13,425 bases of DNA from a candidate division WWE3 bacterium RIFCSPLOWO2_01_FULL_39_13 (GTDB taxonomy: Bacteria > Patescibacteriota > WWE3 > 2-01-FULL-39-13). The stretch is taken from assembly GCA_001772665.1 (NCBI GenBank), contig MEVH01000022.1, positions 51,854-65,278 on the forward strand, written 5' to 3'. Under the pieces are notes generated by a model. The model was not told the origin of the DNA and made no database searches. It worked only from the letters and a program-made list of their open reading frames with translations. Position 1 is the first letter of the stretch; each line of letters starts with the position of its first letter. Below are positions 7,210 through 13,425 of this stretch, piece by piece. A program made the translations under genes and the position numbers.

Positions 7210-7847
7210 AACTTTAGTAAAAATTCAAGCAATTTCTCTGGATCATCAACAATCTGATTTGGAGCCGAGCCTGCAAGAATCTCTTTAGTGTTGAACCCCC
7301 AGGTCACAGCTAGACTCGAAATTCCTACTTTTTTTGCTGCTTCAATATCACGAGTCTCATCTCCAACATAAATAACCACATCCTTTGTAATTCCCTGGTC
7401 TTTAAGAAGTCGATTAATTACTTTATCCTTTCCAAAAAGATTCTTTCCAGAATATACAAAATCAAAAACATCATTTATTCCATTCTTGTCTAAAAAGATT
7501 CTTACATTTTCTTTTGAATTAGAGGTCATTATTCCAAGATAAAAGCCCGCGTTTTTAATTTTCTGCAACTCCTTCACTATTCCTGTAATTGGCTCAATAT
7601 CAGCAATTTTACTTCGCAATTCCTTCCGCACTCTAAGAAGCAGAAAGGGCAATTTAAGATTTGTGATTCCGTAATCTTTTAAAAACTCCCGTACCCTCTT
7701 TCCTCGAAGGTTCTTAATATCGTCTTGTTTTATACTTTTACAATGGAAACTTGGGGCAACACTGTTATATATTTCTACAATTTTACCAAGGGAGTTTGCT
7801 ATAGTACCATCGAAATCGAAGATTATTGTCTTTATTGTAACCATCAC
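7194..7847 (-). CDS. HAD-superfamily hydrolase, phosphoglycolate-phosphatase-like
   Basis: The 217-residue protein has the four HAD motifs: DFDGT (11-15, nucleophile Asp11 and acid Asp13), MTSN (107-110), a lysine in the FGKDK stretch (140 or 142), and GDETRDIEAA (162-171) with metal-binding acids. A small helical cap fits between motifs I and II (about 17-85), as in Gph- or PpaX-like phosphatases. The true substrate is open. Two starts compete: GTG at 7847 overlaps the HtrA stop by 4 nt, while ATG at 7844 overlaps it by one base in TGATG. Both imply translational coupling to the protease gene; ATG is slightly preferred, which would shorten the protein by one residue. The stop codon lies inside the repeat that covers the Fic promoter. 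Confidence 0.85.
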   Translation of the reverse strand: MMVTIKTIIFDFDGTIANSLGKIVEIYNSVAPSFHCKSIKQDDIKNLRGKRVREFLKDYGITNLKLPFLLLRVRKELRSKIADIEPITGIVKELQKIKNAGFYLGIMTSNSKENVRIFLDKNGINDVFDFVYSGKNLFGKDKVINRLLKDQGITKDVVIYVGDETRDIEAAKKVGISSLAVTWGFNTKEILAGSAPNQIVDDPEKLLEFLLKFFSSK

Positions 7848-8992
7848 TGATTCGCTTCTTCGTAATCTGCAAGAACCGCTTTTAGAGTCTGTTCCTTTCC
7901 ATTTCGGTCTACTACAATTTCTATACTATCTCCGGCTTTTTTAGACGCAATGATTTTGGACAAGGTGTTATCATCATCAAGTCTTATTCCATCAATTTTC
8001 AGAACGATATCACCCTGCTTGATCCCTGCCTTGTCTGCGGGAGAGCCCCCAACGACAGACTGAATAAATGCCCCTATAGGAAGTGTCCTCGCCTCTGCTA
8101 TATCTTTTGTAATCTGCGTATATTCAACTCCAAGAAACGGTCGGGAAATCTTTCCGGTTGTCTTAAAATCTTCAAGAACCGGCTTGAAAGCATTTATAGG
8201 AATCGAAAAACCTATATTTTGCGCTCCCTGCGAAATTGCAACATTTATTCCTATAACCTGACCCTTAAGATTTAAAAGCGGACCACCCGAATTTCCAGGA
8301 TTAAGCGCAGCATCGGTCTGTATGACATTAGGAAGTGATTCAACCGGACCGTAAAGCCCTGTCTGTGCATAAATACCCCTGCCTAACCCCGAAATGACTC
8401 CTTTAGTAACACTGTTTCCAAACTGGCCGAGAGCATTTCCTATAGCAACAACAGTCTGCCCGACTTGAATGTTGTCTGAATTCCCAAGATCAAGCTGAGG
8501 AAGCGTTTTGCCCTGAGTATCAATCGTCAAAATTGCAAAATCGTTAAGCGTATCGGCGTGAATTTCTTTAACTTCATAAACATCATCGTTTTCGCCAATA
8601 ACAACTGAATATGCCCCCTGATCTGATATAACATGCTTATTGGTAAGGACAATACCAGACTTTCCATCAACAATAAACCCAGTTCCGATTGAATCTTCAG
8701 ACTGAGTAGGACCATTAAAAGGATCGTAGTAAGAGGACTTTTTGACAACAGAAACTACCGCCGGCAAAGAATCTCTAACAACTTTAATAACAGCATCCTC
8801 TTCTTCTATGACTTCGACCTTGACTTTTTCTGGAGATATTGCATTTGTGGAGGGCTCGGATACGGAGTTCTTTTTCAAAAGAGAATCAACAGGATTTTTG
8901 GCAAAGTCAACAATACTGTCCTGGTAGTAATATCCAAGATAAACTGCACCAACTATTAAAATAACACTAACAAATTTTTTTATATCGTTCAT
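7844..8992 (-). CDS. htrA: HtrA/Deg-family serine protease, membrane anchored, one PDZ domain
   Basis: A 382-residue S1C protease. One hydrophobic helix (about 7-23) after MNDIKK acts as an uncleaved anchor, putting the protease outside the membrane. The triad is complete: His120 in TNKHVI, Asp151 in LNDFAIL, Ser235 in GNSGGPL. A single PDZ domain (about 284-375) includes GAFIQSVVGGSPADKAGIKQGD, broken here by its usual loop spacing. Such enzymes trim or degrade misfolded exported proteins. The gene starts 8 bp after the stop of the S41 protease and its TGA overlaps the HAD start, so the three appear coupled. No Shine-Dalgarno site is visible. Family assignment is secure; targets are unknown. 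Confidence 0.93.
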   Translation of the reverse strand: MNDIKKFVSVILIVGAVYLGYYYQDSIVDFAKNPVDSLLKKNSVSEPSTNAISPEKVKVEVIEEEDAVIKVVRDSLPAVVSVVKKSSYYDPFNGPTQSEDSIGTGFIVDGKSGIVLTNKHVISDQGAYSVVIGENDDVYEVKEIHADTLNDFAILTIDTQGKTLPQLDLGNSDNIQVGQTVVAIGNALGQFGNSVTKGVISGLGRGIYAQTGLYGPVESLPNVIQTDAALNPGNSGGPLLNLKGQVIGINVAISQGAQNIGFSIPINAFKPVLEDFKTTGKISRPFLGVEYTQITKDIAEARTLPIGAFIQSVVGGSPADKAGIKQGDIVLKIDGIRLDDDNTLSKIIASKKAGDSIEIVVDRNGKEQTLKAVLADYEEANQ

Positions 8993-9000
8993 GACAAATT

Positions 9001-10299
9001 TTATTCTAGCACAGGGCGCAGGACTTCTATCGCCTTTTCTAGCTGAACGTCTTTCTCTGCGGTTATATCCTCGTCTGTAAAATTGACTTCGTAGTCGGGC
9101 TTTAGGCCTCCTATAATCTCTTTTCCGTTCTCGTCTTTAGTGTTGTAAACACTGTCTGCAAACTTACTGTTGTGCTTGTCTACCCAGTTTCCTTTAGGAG
9201 TTAGCCATTTGGCTATGGTCACATGCAAAGCTGCACCATCAGTATACTCTTCAGATTTTTGGACAGTACCTTTGCCAAACGACCTTGCACCGACAAGAAG
9301 TGCCCCACGCGATTCTTTCAAAGATCCGGCGACAATTTCTGAAGCAGAGGCGGATCCTTCGTTTATTAAAACAGCAACTAGAAGCTTATTATCGGTAAAA
9401 AGACCCGCATGATCCACTTGAAACTCATTCATTGTTCCATCTGAAAAGCTTTCTTTTACTACAACTCCCTTGCTTACAAATTCAGATCCGACATAAACCG
9501 CGCTTTCAAGATACCCGCCGGGGTTGTTCCGTACATCCAAAACAATCCCTTTAAGATTCGGCATCTGCTGGACTATTTCATTTGCAACTTTAGCCCATTC
9601 CTGATTTGTTGTATCGCCAAAACGCGACAGGCGTATATAGGCAATTCCATCACCTTTGTCTTCCCACGTTACGCTGTCAACCTTTATTTTATCCCGGGTG
9701 ATTTTTATTTCAAAAGGATCACTTGTTCCTTTTCTAAAAAGAGTCAATGTACTGACTGTGCCTGCCTTCCCTCTAATTTTATTAACTGCTTCTTCGATAG
9801 ATATCCCTGTTGTGTCTTCGCCTTCTATCTGCAAAATCCTATCGCCCGCCTTGATGCCGATAAAATAAGCCGGAGATCCGTCAAGTGGCGCAACGATTAT
9901 GAGACGGCTTTCTTCGTCAAAGCCAAGCTGGGCGCCGATTCCTTCATACTCACCGTTAAGCGAAGCCGTAATTTCTATATTCTGCTGGGTATCTAGATAC
10001 GAAGTATAGGGATCTCCTATTGCCTCAACCATACCCTTTATTGCACCGGACACAAGTTCATTTGGGTCAAACGGATGGGAAATATGAGACTGGTTCACAT
10101 CATCCCAGACTGTCCAGAATCTTGAAAAGTCAACACTTTTAGGAAGCTCTGCCTCTTTGTTAATAATTTCAATCTGCCTGACATCTTTTTTAAGATTTAC
10201 CTCGTACCCTCTGACACCGAAATAATACCCGCCGAAGGATCCAAGAATAACAAGAAGAACAGAGGCAATAATAGTTTGTATATGCTTAAAAAGACTCAT
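9001..10299 (-). CDS. ctpA: S41-family C-terminal processing protease (CtpA/CtpB type)
   Basis: A 432-residue protein with an N-terminal membrane helix (about 8-28), a PDZ domain (about 118-190, containing AYFIGIKAGDRILQIEGED) and an S41 core. The Ser-Lys dyad is Ser318 in EGSASASEI and Lys343 in SFGKGTVQ. Their spacing of 25 residues and the Gln four places after the Lys match the CtpB/Tsp family. VLDVRNNPGG (254-262) is also typical. The enzyme cuts exported proteins near their C-termini and its PDZ gates the active site. Its ATG overlaps the TAA of the upstream gene by one base (TAATG). It precedes HtrA by 8 bp, so two external proteases are made together. Confidence 0.94.
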   Translation of the reverse strand: MSLFKHIQTIIASVLLVILGSFGGYYFGVRGYEVNLKKDVRQIEIINKEAELPKSVDFSRFWTVWDDVNQSHISHPFDPNELVSGAIKGMVEAIGDPYTSYLDTQQNIEITASLNGEYEGIGAQLGFDEESRLIIVAPLDGSPAYFIGIKAGDRILQIEGEDTTGISIEEAVNKIRGKAGTVSTLTLFRKGTSDPFEIKITRDKIKVDSVTWEDKGDGIAYIRLSRFGDTTNQEWAKVANEIVQQMPNLKGIVLDVRNNPGGYLESAVYVGSEFVSKGVVVKESFSDGTMNEFQVDHAGLFTDNKLLVAVLINEGSASASEIVAGSLKESRGALLVGARSFGKGTVQKSEEYTDGAALHVTIAKWLTPKGNWVDKHNSKFADSVYNTKDENGKEIIGGLKPDYEVNFTDEDITAEKDVQLEKAIEVLRPVLE

Positions 10300-11198
10300 T
10301 ATGAAATTTTTGCCTTTCCCAAATCAAATTTATATGCACCTGCCCACACAGGCGCTTTCTCTTCTGGGATCAGAAGTCTACTATATATGGTATCAAACCA
10401 TGCAAGCCTCTTACCTGAAGCGAATTTGGTTGCTGCGGTATTAGAAAAAGCGACGTTCATACTTATTCCGCTGAAATATTTCACAAGCGTTGAATCTTCA
10501 TCAAGCAGCCCGAATCCAGAGATTATTCCCACTGGCACAGCAAGAATTATCATATCCCGGTAAAGATAATAGTCAATTGAGTTTGTAATTACCCCTTTTG
10601 CTCCAAGTGTTGTTAAAAGAGGATATGTATCCATTGTGATTTTATCTGTTATCACAATTGCATCTTTCACTAGGTCTTCAGGGATTTTGCCAGCCTTTAT
10701 ATTTTTAACAGGAAGATAAACAACTCTGCCTGCTGCGCCTTCTCCCTTAGAATCAAATAAATTCAGCGTAAGTGCTGAAAATTTCAGCATAATTCTATTG
10801 TCCGAGACTTTATCAATTATGCAGTTAAAAGGAGACACAACTTCGATGCTCTTTTTTGCCAATTCAGGCTTAATTTCTATATTGATGGAGGTATCTGTAA
10901 TCTTTACAACCTTCCCGGTACACGGGCTGAGTATTTTTTTAGGAATTATTTTTCCTTTTACTGATATTACATCATCTTTTTGGACATTATCCCCAACCGT
11001 CACAGATGGAATTCCTTCATATCCAGCCTCAATAACATTTTCTGTTTCTTTTGCTTTCACCAGCGGTTGATTTTCTGTCACTATATCGCCGGCCTTTACT
11101 AAAATCTCTAGCCCCCGCGGGATACTTAGAGAATAAAAATTTTCTTCTTTAAATAAAACTTTGTTTTCTATTGTCAATACTTTGTTAATTTTTTGCAT
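10299..11198 (-). CDS. Unknown protein with repeated barrel-sandwich (biotinyl/RnfC-N-like) segments
   Basis: Unrecognised family of 299 residues with no signal peptide or membrane helix. Segments 32-49 (ILVKAGDIVTENQPLVKA) and 65-82 (VTVGDNVQKDDVISV) have the V-x-x-G-D-x-V-x-x-x-x-x-L/I form of lipoyl/biotinyl or RnfC N-terminal barrel-sandwich hybrids. Segments 89-109 (ILSPCTGKVVKI) and 120-142 (VVSPFNCIIDKV) look like returning strands. No modified-lysine motif is clear, so it need not carry a cofactor. Residues 172-280 form a second domain, with GAKGVITNSIDYYLY as its most regular part. The order recalls a conserved unknown protein that I remember beside MutL-like genes in Chloroflexi; this rests on memory. 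It overlaps the gene before it by 14 nt and the protease after it by one base. Confidence 0.7.
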   Translation of the reverse strand: MQKINKVLTIENKVLFKEENFYSLSIPRGLEILVKAGDIVTENQPLVKAKETENVIEAGYEGIPSVTVGDNVQKDDVISVKGKIIPKKILSPCTGKVVKITDTSINIEIKPELAKKSIEVVSPFNCIIDKVSDNRIMLKFSALTLNLFDSKGEGAAGRVVYLPVKNIKAGKIPEDLVKDAIVITDKITMDTYPLLTTLGAKGVITNSIDYYLYRDMIILAVPVGIISGFGLLDEDSTLVKYFSGISMNVAFSNTAATKFASGKRLAWFDTIYSRLLIPEEKAPVWAGAYKFDLGKAKIS

Positions 11199-12072
11199 TC
11201 AACTCTCTATTGTCAAACAAAATTCCAAGACTGCTTCCTGATATCGGCCCTTTATACTTTGATTTAGAAGATTTCCACCGAAATTCAGCCGTTTTGCCTT
11301 CATCAAGCTTAATCTCATTAATAAGATTTTCTTCAAGAACGACCTTCTTTTTTTCACTCTCCTTTGTAGATATTTCCACCTCGGCAACCCCGGGAGCAGA
11401 GACCAAAACTGCGCTTATACAAGATTCTTCAAGACCTAAATTCCCTTCGACTGGTTTGTCTGAATGAAGCAGAGCTAAAATCTGGGGGACGATATCAAAA
11501 TTCGTATCTAGTAGAAACCGCCAGATTCCGGCAATTGGAACTGCCCTCGCAAAGACTTTTATCAGCCCGCCAAGATATTCTTTTTGATCGGGCTTAGAAA
11601 CTTCAACAGTTGAAAACACAATGCTTTTTGAGTCTATAAGACCGCTGATCATTGCGGGCATAATGTGTTCGATTTCAAGTTCGTCGAGCTTTTTTTTGGT
11701 GTCAAACAAAATCGGGATGTGGTATTTTTCTGCATTAAGAAATTTTGCAGCTGAAGTTTCATCGAGTTTCTGGTACAAATTGGACTCGTAATGATTGAGT
11801 ACTGCTATAACAAAAGGGATCTTTGACGATATATCCGCTATTGAATAGGTCTCGTTGAGATCATATATCTGATCTAAATCAGTGGAAACTACTAAATCAG
11901 ATTTATCATATTCTGCAAGCAGGCCGGCTAATATTTCATTTGATATTGGTGGACGGGTATTATCAGCATCAAACGGAATTTTAATCAGCTTCTGTCCTGA
12001 AAATTTCGATGTCAATGGGTCAAAGCTGACTACGTTGAGGTAATGGCTGGTGGCGAAAACAGACAGGAGCAT
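11185..12072 (-). CDS. Unknown protein, C-terminus resembling MutL/glutamate-mutase-L-like family
   Basis: A 295-residue soluble protein of uncertain family. The C-terminal part (about 228-290), running from APGVAEVEIS through LDEGKTAEFRWKSSK to SGSSLGILFDNRE, has the layout of the end of Chloroflexi proteins named glutamate mutase L, which close with a GGALGLIIDARG-type element after a β-rich domain. Around 198-215, ALLHSDKPVEGNLGLEES is reminiscent of their ALLDALQPVG segment. The N-terminus opens with LLSVFATSHYLNVVSFDP, possibly an eroded actin-like ATPase edge, but no phosphate-binding glycine motif is evident. Those relatives are, as I recall, about twice as long. No mutase subunit is nearby, so the annotated name should not be read as a function. 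It begins 9 bp after rpsR and overlaps the next gene by 14 nt. Confidence 0.6.
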   Translation of the reverse strand: MLLSVFATSHYLNVVSFDPLTSKFSGQKLIKIPFDADNTRPPISNEILAGLLAEYDKSDLVVSTDLDQIYDLNETYSIADISSKIPFVIAVLNHYESNLYQKLDETSAAKFLNAEKYHIPILFDTKKKLDELEIEHIMPAMISGLIDSKSIVFSTVEVSKPDQKEYLGGLIKVFARAVPIAGIWRFLLDTNFDIVPQILALLHSDKPVEGNLGLEESCISAVLVSAPGVAEVEISTKESEKKKVVLEENLINEIKLDEGKTAEFRWKSSKSKYKGPISGSSLGILFDNRELNAKN

Positions 12073-12081
12073 AACTGGATT

Positions 12082-12333
12082 CTACCTTAAAATATGCCTG
12101 TCTGTAAAAGGCAAAAGTCCCATAATCCTGGCTTTTTTCAGCTCGAGCTTAAGTTGAGTCTGCATTTTAGCATTTAACCCTGTGACTTTTCGCGGAAGAA
12201 TTTTAAACCTTGGGCTTAAAAACTGTTTAATTACCTCAATATTCTTATAATCAATATCTTTAAGAAAGACCTTTTTTGCTAAACGTAATCTTCTTGGTGC
12301 CGGCTTTGCCGGCTTTTTCTTTTTCTTTGGCAT
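12082..12333 (-). CDS. rpsR: Small-subunit ribosomal protein bS18
   Basis: The 83-residue protein has the S18 core: DIDYKNIEVIKQFLSPRFKI (26-45), PRKVTGLNAKMQTQLKLELK (47-66) and ARIMGLLPF (68-76). It binds S6 on the 30S platform. The N-terminus is a Lys/Pro/Ala/Arg tail without zinc cysteines. The gene begins 23 bp after ssb with no clear Shine-Dalgarno sequence; the spacer is A/T-rich. The stop is TAG. Confidence 0.97.
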   Translation of the reverse strand: MPKKKKKPAKPAPRRLRLAKKVFLKDIDYKNIEVIKQFLSPRFKILPRKVTGLNAKMQTQLKLELKKARIMGLLPFTDRHILR

Positions 12334-12356
12334 TTGTATTTACTTTTTACGAAAAC

Positions 12357-12965
12357 TTAAAACGGAGGATCATTATCCCCTGCCTTTTCAGAATCCTCCG
12401 GCTTCTCTGATTTTTCTGCGTCCCTCTTTGTGTCCTTTTTTTCATCATTCTTGCCTGTATCTGCACCTGAATCAGAATCTCTATCTTTACTGTCAGACTT
12501 AGCAGGTGTCTCGGCACCCAAATCAAGATCGTCCAGATCAAGGTCTACTACATCTTCTGAGGTTGCAAGAGGCTCAGCCGGTGTCTCAGCGCGTGCGGTT
12601 TCTGGCCGGTCGCCTCTGCCAGCACCTGATGGCGATAATATTATCATATCAGCTGCAACAACCTCTGTTTTGTAAACGGTCTTCCCTGTTTCTTTATCAT
12701 CCCATTTTGATGTCTGAAGGCGCCCCTCAATGAAAACCTTCATCCCTTTTTTCAAAAGCTGAGAACAGATTTCTGCCAGTTTTGCCCATGCAACTATGTT
12801 TGTAAATTCGGCGCTTTCGACGGTTTTTCCGCTTGAATCGGTATAGGTACGATTTGTTGCCACAGCAAACGAGGTTACTGCAGTTCCTGATGCTGTGTAC
12901 CTCATTTCAGGATCTCTTGTTAGATTTCCTATCAATTGTGCTTTATTTAATGACCTTGATGCCAT
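12357..12965 (-). CDS. ssb: Single-stranded DNA-binding protein
   Basis: Residues 1-112 form the OB-fold of bacterial SSB: LNKAQLIGNLTRDPEMRYT, then EFTNIVAWAKLAEICSQLLK, then FIEGRLQTSKWDD; the aromatics W60 and W88 are in DNA-stacking positions. Residues 113-196 are a long charged, disordered tail with a DLDLDDLDLG patch (141-150). The last residues, DNDPPF, are the conserved tip that binds replication and repair partners. It coats single-stranded DNA during replication, repair and recombination. The rpsF-ssb-rpsR order is widespread in bacteria. Unlike its neighbours it has a strong Shine-Dalgarno site, and it is preceded by an intrinsic terminator, so it may rely on read-through or on its own weak promoter. 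Confidence 0.97.
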   Translation of the reverse strand: MASRSLNKAQLIGNLTRDPEMRYTASGTAVTSFAVATNRTYTDSSGKTVESAEFTNIVAWAKLAEICSQLLKKGMKVFIEGRLQTSKWDDKETGKTVYKTEVVAADMIILSPSGAGRGDRPETARAETPAEPLATSEDVVDLDLDDLDLGAETPAKSDSKDRDSDSGADTGKNDEKKDTKRDAEKSEKPEDSEKAGDNDPPF

Positions 12966-12969
12966 ATTT

Positions 12970-12976
12970 CTCCTTT
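12970..12976 (-). promoter_or_regulatory. Strong ribosome-binding site of ssb
   Basis: AAAGGAG on the minus strand, 4 nt before the ssb ATG at 12965. It is the only near-perfect Shine-Dalgarno site I found on the minus strand, in contrast with the leaderless-like or SD-poor starts of the other genes. Confidence 0.75.
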
Positions 12977-13008
12977 ATTAACTATTCACTTATCTTAATT
13001 TACCACTT

Positions 13009-13051
13009 AAAAATAAAAGGTCTCGAACAAAACTATTAACAGCCCGAGACC
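13009..13051 (-). terminator. Intrinsic terminator or attenuator between rpsF and ssb
   Basis: On the minus strand GGTCTCG (13051-13045) pairs perfectly with CGAGACC (13025-13019) across a 19-nt loop and is followed by TTTTATTTTT (13018-13009). It begins 6 nt after the rpsF TAG. The loop is long for a simple terminator, which leaves room for an attenuator or partial terminator that sets the S6 to SSB/S18 ratio. Confidence 0.75.
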
Positions 13052-13056
13052 AGATT

Positions 13057-13341
13057 CTAAATTTCAGTTAACAAAAATCTTAAAACACCTGATTTATGAC
13101 GTCTAAGAAACAATGTTATTTCATTAATTTGGTCAGGATTCAATTCTACGTGAAGTAGATTGTAATATCCGGAGGTGTTTTTTTCCATTTCATAGGCCAG
13201 ATCTTTTATTCCCCAGTAATCTTCTTTTACAATCGAAGCTTTCAGGCTGCTTATTTTTTCTTTTAGAAGAGAGATTTCTTTTTTTACACCTTCCTCTTTC
13301 AGCGCCGGTTCATAAATAACCATCAATTCATACTTTTTCAT
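13057..13341 (-). CDS. rpsF: Small-subunit ribosomal protein bS6
   Basis: From the ATG at 13341 the protein has 94 residues and begins MKKYELMVIYEP, the usual S6 start. YWGIKDLAYEMEKNTSGYY matches the family's central helix-strand region, and HKSGVLRFLL its end. It pairs with S18 on the 30S platform. A longer GTG start at 13386 is rejected because the promoter (13352-13380) lies inside that extension. The predicted leader is about 4 nt, so there is no room for the S6:S18-binding leader RNA known from many bacteria. The stop is TAG. Confidence 0.95.
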   Translation of the reverse strand: MKKYELMVIYEPALKEEGVKKEISLLKEKISSLKASIVKEDYWGIKDLAYEMEKNTSGYYNLLHVELNPDQINEITLFLRRHKSGVLRFLLTEI

Positions 13342-13351
13342 AACAGCGAAA

Positions 13352-13380
13352 ATGATAGCATTAAACACATTTCTTGACAA
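13352..13380 (-). promoter_or_regulatory. Sigma-70-type promoter of rpsF
   Basis: On the minus strand TTGTCA (13380-13375, 5 of 6), a 17-bp spacer, then TATCAT (13357-13352, 5 of 6), with the extended TGC before the -10. The start point is expected near 13345, about 4 nt before the ATG. This is the best promoter in the window. The outer stretch 13381-13425 holds no gene I can identify. Confidence 0.75.
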
Positions 13381-13425
13381 ACGCACGAGTTAGATCATAT
13401 TAAATGTCATCGTAGACCACCCTGT

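Noticed and set aside
6108..7847. Toxin-antitoxin pair formed by Fic and HAD genes.
   Set aside because: The neighbour is a clear HAD phosphatase, the inhibitory motif is within the Fic protein, and no small antitoxin gene is adjacent.
12299..12328. Terminator-like hairpin on the + strand: GCCGGC, TTT, GCCGGC, then a T-rich run.
   Set aside because: It is the Lys/Pro/Ala-rich 5' coding end of rpsR read on the other strand. No + strand gene precedes it, so the T-run is explained by lysine codons.
13342..13386. Longer S6 from a GTG at 13386.
   Set aside because: The promoter lies within it and S6 starts at MKKYEL in other bacteria.
1..13425. Recoded UGA (glycine) as in some CPR lineages.
   Set aside because: TGA ends the GldG-like, HAD and HtrA genes at sensible family ends, and no gene needs read-through of TGA.
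13381..13425. Possible end of another gene or tRNA at the right edge.
   Set aside because: Only 45 bases, several frames with stops, no recognisable tRNA arm or protein motif.

Overview
The window looks like chromosomal core DNA of a small-genome bacterium of the Candidate Phyla Radiation (Patescibacteria), perhaps Microgenomates or a neighbouring lineage. The phylum call is inference from AT-rich coding, tight packing with 1-14 nt overlaps, a basic C-terminal extension on L31, a shortened release factor 1, few Shine-Dalgarno sites and near-leaderless promoters. The standard code is used: TAA, TAG and TGA all end genes here. I see no CRISPR array, insertion sequence, rRNA or tRNA.

Left part (1-2476, + strand): the 3' portion of a GldG-type ABC-transporter auxiliary protein, then a DMT/EamA permease with an unusual cysteine-bearing external loop. 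Convergent to these is a complete HelD-like superfamily-1 helicase (2514-4628, - strand). A 79-bp divergent region separates it from rpmE (L31), which is followed by prfA (release factor 1). The rpmE-prfA spacer can fold into two mutually exclusive hairpins and is also open in one frame from the rpmE UAG into prfA.

Right part (13425 down to 6108, - strand): rpsF, an intrinsic terminator, ssb, rpsR, two linked genes of unknown function, a CtpA-type S41 protease, an HtrA-type protease, a HAD phosphatase and a Fic protein with an N-terminal winged helix. From rpsR to the HAD gene spacings are 9 bp or less, or negative, so this reads as one translationally coupled unit. It joins translation and replication proteins (S6, SSB, S18) to a membrane-anchored protease pair. 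The Fic gene has its own promoter buried in an inverted repeat.

Most notable: (1) the unknown pair at 10299-12072, whose C-terminal and barrel-sandwich features recall an uncharacterised pair remembered from Chloroflexi (a MutL/glutamate-mutase-L-like protein and a barrel-sandwich protein); (2) a recurring extended -10 element, TGC-TATNAT, 7-19 nt before start codons, implying nearly leaderless mRNAs and fixing two starts; (3) the rpmE UAG in frame with the gene for the factor that reads UAG; (4) a Fic protein whose motif has Gln for the catalytic His. All assignments were made by reading the sequence; no database search was possible.
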